A stretch of DNA of 17,315 nt. Source: JOPF133 sp052144935 (GTDB taxonomy: Bacteria > Acidobacteriota > Terriglobia > Bryobacterales > Bryobacteraceae). The stretch's first letter is position 1. Every line of letters starts with the position of its first letter. Position numbers and translations under genes: made by a program. The DNA is taken from assembly GCA_052144935.1 (NCBI GenBank), contig JBKQPR010000308.1, positions 1-17,315 on the forward strand, in the 5' to 3' direction. The notes beneath the pieces are model-generated. The model worked only from the letters and a program-made list of their open reading frames with translations, searched no databases and had not been told where the DNA came from. This document shows, piece by piece, positions 14,624 to 17,315 of this stretch.

Positions 14624-14890
14624 CCGCGTAAGACCTCGAGGGCGATCAGGCCGCTAGGGCTCGTGGAAATCAGAACGTCGATTTCGGAGACGATGTTCAT
14701 GAGGGCCTGCGCGCTTTATGCCTGGCATACTTCCATGCTGAAGCAGGGCGGAATGAAGGGCAAGCGGTAGCTGTTTTGTCAACGCACTCTCCAGCACTGC
14801 CACCGGAAGTGGAGCCAGTGGATCTAAAGCTAGGATCTGACGCGCTACCGGCGCCTCCAGCGCAAACCTGGAGCTAAAATGGTTTGAGCG
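14624..14890. other. Right end of the cassette and pgsA upstream region
   Basis: This is 267 bp with no credible gene. It holds a 13-bp palindrome, TATGCCTGGCATA (14717-14729), the right terminal inverted repeat (14776-14803), and a hairpin CTCCAG / CTGGAG (14855-14860 and 14868-14873) just before pgsA. No clear U-tract terminator is seen for the operon. On the minus strand 14700-14630 reads MNIVSEIDVLISTSPSGLIA, which looks protein-like but is fused to antisense glycosylase sequence. Confidence 0.5.
14776..14803 (-). repeat. Right terminal inverted repeat of the cassette
   Basis: The plus strand reads TTGTCAACGCACTCTCCAGC then ACTGCCAC. It is the imperfect inverse of the left repeat at 10246-10272, with the block AACGCACT conserved. 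CGGAA follows immediately. The outer part also pairs locally (CCAC with GTGG, CACTG with CAGTG), so this end too can fold. Confidence 0.55.
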
Positions 14891-15583
14891 ATGAATCTGC
14901 CGAATTCGCTGACCATTCTCCGCATTTTCTTCGTGCCGCTGTTGGTGGCGGCGCTGGTCGAGGAGAATGTCGGATTCCAACTCGGCGGAGTCACCCTCAC
15001 CCACGAGTGGCTGGCGCTGACCATTTTCCTGTCGGCAGCCGCCACCGACCTGCTGGATGGCTACCTGGCGCGGCGCTGGCGGCAGGTAACCACCATCGGC
15101 ACGCTCCTCGATCCCATCGCCGACAAGCTGCTCGTTTCCGCCGCGCTGATTGCCCTGGTGCAGGTCCGCCTGCTGCCTGGCTGGATGGCCATCCTGGTGA
15201 TTGGCCGCGAGTTCGCCGTCTCCGGCCTGCGCAGCATTGCCGCCGCCGAAGGCTACACCATCAAGGCCAGCGACCTCGGCAAAACCAAAATGGTCTCGCA
15301 GGTCGCCGCCATCTCCTGCCTGCTGCTCAGCGGCCGCCATCCCCAGTTCCGCCTGCCCGGCGCCGTCTTGATGTGGGGCGTGATTCTCTTCGCCATGCTC
15401 TCCGCCATCAGCTACTTCCGTAAGTTCTGGCGCAAGGTGGACGTGCGCGTCAAGAAGCGCCGCCGCCGCGAGCTGCTGACGCTGGAGCGCAGGCGCCAAA
15501 GAACCCTTCGTCAGCGCAGCGGATCCAGCAAGTCGGGCGGCTTGGGCGGCGCCACGATCTGGAAGCCGCCCGAAGTAAGCTGA
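14891..15583 (+). CDS. pgsA: CDP-diacylglycerol--glycerol-3-phosphate 3-phosphatidyltransferase
   Basis: This enzyme makes phosphatidylglycerophosphate from CDP-diacylglycerol and glycerol-3-phosphate in the cytoplasmic membrane, the committed step to phosphatidylglycerol. The CDP-alcohol phosphotransferase motif is intact: DLLDGYLARRWRQVTTIGTL then LDPIADK, giving D-G-x2-A-R-x8-G-x3-D-x3-D. The start MNLPNSLTILRIFFVPLL and the IGREFAVSGLR segment are typical of PgsA. Several membrane helices lie between residues 5 and 180. Length is 230 aa, about 30-40 longer than usual. The extra is an Arg/Lys-rich tail (VKKRRRRELLTLERRRQR..) whose last 24 codons overlap the convergent rodZ-like gene. If the cassette model is right, its promoter lies within about 80 bp of the insertion edge. 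Confidence 0.92.
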   Translation: MNLPNSLTILRIFFVPLLVAALVEENVGFQLGGVTLTHEWLALTIFLSAAATDLLDGYLARRWRQVTTIGTLLDPIADKLLVSAALIALVQVRLLPGWMAILVIGREFAVSGLRSIAAAEGYTIKASDLGKTKMVSQVAAISCLLLSGRHPQFRLPGAVLMWGVILFAMLSAISYFRKFWRKVDVRVKKRRRRELLTLERRRQRTLRQRSGSSKSGGLGGATIWKPPEVS

Positions 15584-16518
15584 ATCGTGCGCGGCTGGCC
15601 GTTCGGCCCCACCGGCCCGATGGGCTTCCCGTTCAGCGTGATCTCCGCGCCGCCGGCATTACCCAGACGTACCACCACCGTGTCTTGCGCGTCGATGGTT
15701 CGGCTTTGGCTGGCTTCCAGCGTACCGGTGAACGCGGTCTTGCCGTCCGCTTTGGCGAAAATCCAGACCAGCGAGGTAGCGGTCACTTGCACGTGTACAG
15801 GTCCCGGAGACCTCGCCGGCGCAGGCGCTCCCCCTGCCTCGCCTCCAGCCCCGGCCGCTTGCTCCGTCGAGGGATTGGCGGCCGTTGAGGTAGCCGGCGT
15901 CCCGGTCCCCGCCGCCGTGGATACCGGTTGCACCAGCCCATGGTCCGCCGCTGTCGGCGGTGGCGCGGCGCCTCCGGCCGGCGCTTTTGCGGCAGCCGCG
16001 GCGGACGGCGCCGCGGACTGGGCCGGCGTGGGCGACGAATCCTGCCCCTGCCCCGTGGCCGGCACGCCCTGGGTTTGCTCGTGCGCCGAAACCGCGTGCC
16101 GGTTGCGCTGCCACCAGGCATACACACCCGAGCAGCCCAACATCACTACCACCACCAGCGCCAGCGCCGGCAGCGACGACGACCATGCTCGCCGCTCGCC
16201 CACGCTCTCCCACTCCGCCATCCGGTCCACCTGAATCGCGGGCGTCGCCGATCTCTCGCCGGCGGTTTCGGCCAATGTGGGCGGCGGCTCCAGGAGGCGG
16301 TGCAGGGCGTCCACCAGATCGTCTTCGTGCAGCCCTAAATAGCGCGCATACTGCCGTGCGAAGCTCTTGGCGAAGACCGCCGCCGGAAGCTTCTCGAATT
16401 GCTCTTTCTCAATTGCTTCCAGGAACTTTGCGGGAATCTTCAATTCCCGCGAAATCTGCTGGATATCGAGATTGCGCCGTACTCTCTCGCCGCGCAAGGT
16501 CTCGCCGATGGATAACAT
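15511..16518 (-). CDS. rodZ: RodZ-like helix-turn-helix membrane protein with DUF4115 domain
   Basis: RodZ couples MreB to the cell-wall elongation machinery in rod-shaped bacteria. From ATG 16518 the protein has 335 aa. It has an N-terminal HTH_25-type domain (SIGETLRGERVRRNLDIQQI..LKIPAKFLEAIE, FAKSFARQYARYLGL; 2-75) and a single membrane helix (SSLPALALVVVVMLGCSGVY, about 115-135). A long Ala/Pro/Gly linker follows (about 140-240). The C-terminal beta domain matches DUF4115: VQVTATSLVWIFAKADGKTA and FTGTLEASQSRTIDAQDT. An in-frame TTG at 16542 is an alternative start. No strong ribosome-binding site is visible for either. Its 3' end overlaps pgsA by 73 bp, tail to tail. Confidence 0.85.
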   Translation of the reverse strand: MLSIGETLRGERVRRNLDIQQISRELKIPAKFLEAIEKEQFEKLPAAVFAKSFARQYARYLGLHEDDLVDALHRLLEPPPTLAETAGERSATPAIQVDRMAEWESVGERRAWSSSLPALALVVVVMLGCSGVYAWWQRNRHAVSAHEQTQGVPATGQGQDSSPTPAQSAAPSAAAAAKAPAGGAAPPPTAADHGLVQPVSTAAGTGTPATSTAANPSTEQAAGAGGEAGGAPAPARSPGPVHVQVTATSLVWIFAKADGKTAFTGTLEASQSRTIDAQDTVVVRLGNAGGAEITLNGKPIGPVGPNGQPRTIQLTSGGFQIVAPPKPPDLLDPLR

Positions 16519-16744
16519 AAGGTCGCTAACTTGATCATACAACGAAGGGTTCCCCGGAACAGTATGGGGCGGTACCCATGCGTACCCATGGACTGCCGGG
16601 CCGGCCTTTTACCGGGACACGCCCGAATTCCACCGGGGCTCCTGGTCCCATGGAGCTTCCCCCGGCATTTTCCAATCGATAGATGATCGGGAAATCGGGT
16701 CAGGTACGGCTGGTCCGGCGTTGTCCTGACTGCGGTGGGCACGG
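16519..16744. other. Intergenic DNA, no gene seen
   Basis: This 226-bp stretch lies between rodZ and the NHL-DUF11 remnant. It contains a short direct repeat (GTACCCATG at 16573-16581 and again at 16583-16591). Frames through it are open but encode nothing recognisable. The rodZ promoter should lie here, but I cannot place it. Confidence 0.5.
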
Positions 16745-17060
16745 CTTGATCGCTGCGCGTACAGGTGTTGCTTGAACACCTCCAGCCGGTTCCCGACACG
16801 GAGACCAAAGTCAGCCGGGTGGGGATCGAATCGGTGACCGTGACCAGTCCGGTGGTCGCGCCGCCCGACGCTCCGTTCGACACCGTCACCGTGTATGTGG
16901 CGCTCTGCTGCCCCAGGGCGAAGCTGCCGGCGTGCGTGCTGGAGACGGTCAGGAGGCTCGTGGCCGGCGGCTGAAGAAGGCGGATGCGGCTGTTGCCCTG
17001 GTCGGCCACGTAAATGTCGCCCCCCGGCTTCCACGGCAACCCCGAAGGGGTAAGCGTTCC
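16745..17060 (-). pseudogene. Fragment of a secreted NHL-repeat / DUF11-type protein, frameshifted and truncated
   Basis: Read on the minus strand, one frame gives AYPFGVAVEAGG and the next gives GDIYVADQGNSRIRLLQPP. Together these are one NHL repeat broken by a one-base shift in the 6-base G run (C-run at 17020-17025 on the plus strand). It continues as LLTVSSTHAGSFALGQQSAT, YTVTVSNGASGGATTGLVTV, TDSIPTRLTLVSVSGTGW and CSSNTCTRSD, the DUF11-like repeat common after NHL domains in acidobacterial secreted proteins. Similarity then stops abruptly near 16745. There is no start: the 5' side runs straight into the first CRISPR repeat within about 15 bp. Confidence 0.8.
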
Positions 17061-17073
17061 TTGGCCGCAGGAG

Positions 17074-17308
17074 GTTTCAATCCACGCTCCCCGCCCGGGG
17101 AGCGACTGCCGGGTCGTTCTTTGGCGCACGTCCAGATTGTGTTTCAATCCACGCTCCCCGCGCGGGGAGCGACAGGCGCAGGGCGGCGACGCCGGCAACC
17201 GGGCGCCCGTTTCAATCCACGCTCCCCGCGCGGGGTGCGACCGCGGCGCTGCGGGCGATCGGTGTCGGCGGCCGAGTGTCAATCCACGCTCCCCGCGCGG
17301 GGGGCGGG
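17074..17308 (-). CRISPR. CRISPR array, type I-C-like repeat, four repeats, runs to window edge
   Basis: There are four 33-bp repeats at 17074-17106, 17141-17173, 17209-17241 and 17276-17308, with spacers of 34, 35 and 34 bp. In the usual orientation (minus strand) the repeat reads GTCGCTCCCCGCGCGGGGAG then CGTGGATTGAAAC. This is the type I-C form, with a CTCCCCGC/GCGGGGAG hairpin and an ATTGAAAC end that becomes the crRNA 5' tag. The leader and cas genes should therefore lie to the right, outside the window. Repeat 1 has one change (CCCG for CGCG), repeat 3 one (T for A), and repeat 4 several at both ends. The three spacers are unrelated to each other and to the rest of the window by eye. 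Confidence 0.95.
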
Positions 17309-17315
17309 GCCCGGG

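Larger units (their letters stand above)
10241..14808. mobile_element. Putative transposase-less mobile cassette with terminal inverted repeats and CGGAA flanks
   Basis: The left end (10246-10272, reading GTGGAGTGCCTGAAAAGTGC then GTTACAA) matches the reverse complement of the right end (14776-14803; GTGGCAGTGCTGGAGAGTGC then GTTGACAA). By eye this is 24 identities with two mismatches and three single-base gaps. CGGAA abuts both outer edges (10241-10245 and 14804-14808), as a 5-bp target duplication would. Removing the block leaves about 133 bp between the divergent TPR-thioredoxin and pgsA starts, a normal spacing. The interior is visibly less GC-rich than the flanks. No transposase or integrase is seen, so any movement would need help in trans. 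The boundaries are an inference from these coincident signals. Confidence 0.55.

Noticed and set aside
14515..14700. Minus-strand frame starting MNIVSEIDVLISTSPSGLIA.
   Set aside because: The first ~24 residues look protein-like, but the rest is antisense to the glycosylase gene. It might be a truncated gene at the cassette end, but this is too short to support.
14717..14729. Palindrome TATGCCTGGCATA considered as operon terminator or recombination site.
   Set aside because: It has no loop and no U-tract, and no matching copy was seen at the left end of the cassette.
14654..15499. 281-aa minus-strand frame.
   Set aside because: Antisense to pgsA, whose motifs are complete; no homology recognised.
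16440..17282. 280-aa minus-strand open frame covering the CRISPR repeats.
   Set aside because: Its N-terminal half is translated CRISPR repeat (RGAWIET repeated) and spacers; only the NHL-DUF11 fragment in the middle reflects a former gene.

Overview
The window looks like a chromosomal contig from an acidobacterium, most likely Solibacteres/Bryobacterales-like. The main pointers are a secreted NHL-propeller protein with a TIGR03437-type ('Solibacter') C-terminal domain, exported proteins whose signal peptides end in ..FAQ, a TPR-thioredoxin fusion, and dispersed inverted repeats of the 'CTCCGTGTCTCCGCGG' and 'GACAGGC..GCCTGTC' types. This taxonomic reading is inferred from family recognition; no database search was run. 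The housekeeping DNA is GC-rich.

Layout, left to right. Bases 1-157 hold the N-terminus of a type I restriction-modification methylase (HsdM, minus strand). A large secreted NHL/TIGR03437 protein follows (680-3472, plus). A near-perfect 42-bp inverted repeat then separates it from a convergent pair, nadD and a DksA/TraR-type zinc-finger gene (both minus). A multi-membrane-span GT-C glycosyltransferase (5178-6821) and a MerR-family regulator with its own operator-like promoter (7062-7592) come next. A broken second copy of the glycosyltransferase 3' end (about 7948-8077) abuts a secreted TPR-thioredoxin protein (8083-10194, minus).

The most interesting part is 10246-14803. It is a roughly 4.56-kb, visibly less GC-rich block sitting exactly in the short divergent intergenic region between the TPR-thioredoxin gene and pgsA. 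It is bounded by about 27-bp imperfect terminal inverted repeats, with the same 5 bp (CGGAA) touching the outer edge of each. It carries an XRE-like regulator (minus) and, divergently, a tight three-gene operon: a nucleoside 2-deoxyribosyltransferase-like protein, a 789-aa AAA+ ATPase with a large unrecognised helical N-terminal half, and an AlkA-type HhH-GPD DNA glycosylase (10-nt gap, then a 4-nt GTGA overlap). I do not recognise this combination as a named system. A nucleic-acid/nucleotide-centred defence or conflict module carried on a transposase-less mobile unit is the best inference.

After the block come pgsA (phosphatidylglycerophosphate synthase) and a rodZ-like gene, which overlap tail to tail. 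Then there is a degraded NHL-DUF11 gene fragment, and finally four repeats of a type I-C-like CRISPR array running to the window edge. The window therefore carries three separate defence-related signals: a type I R-M gene, the candidate cassette, and the CRISPR array.
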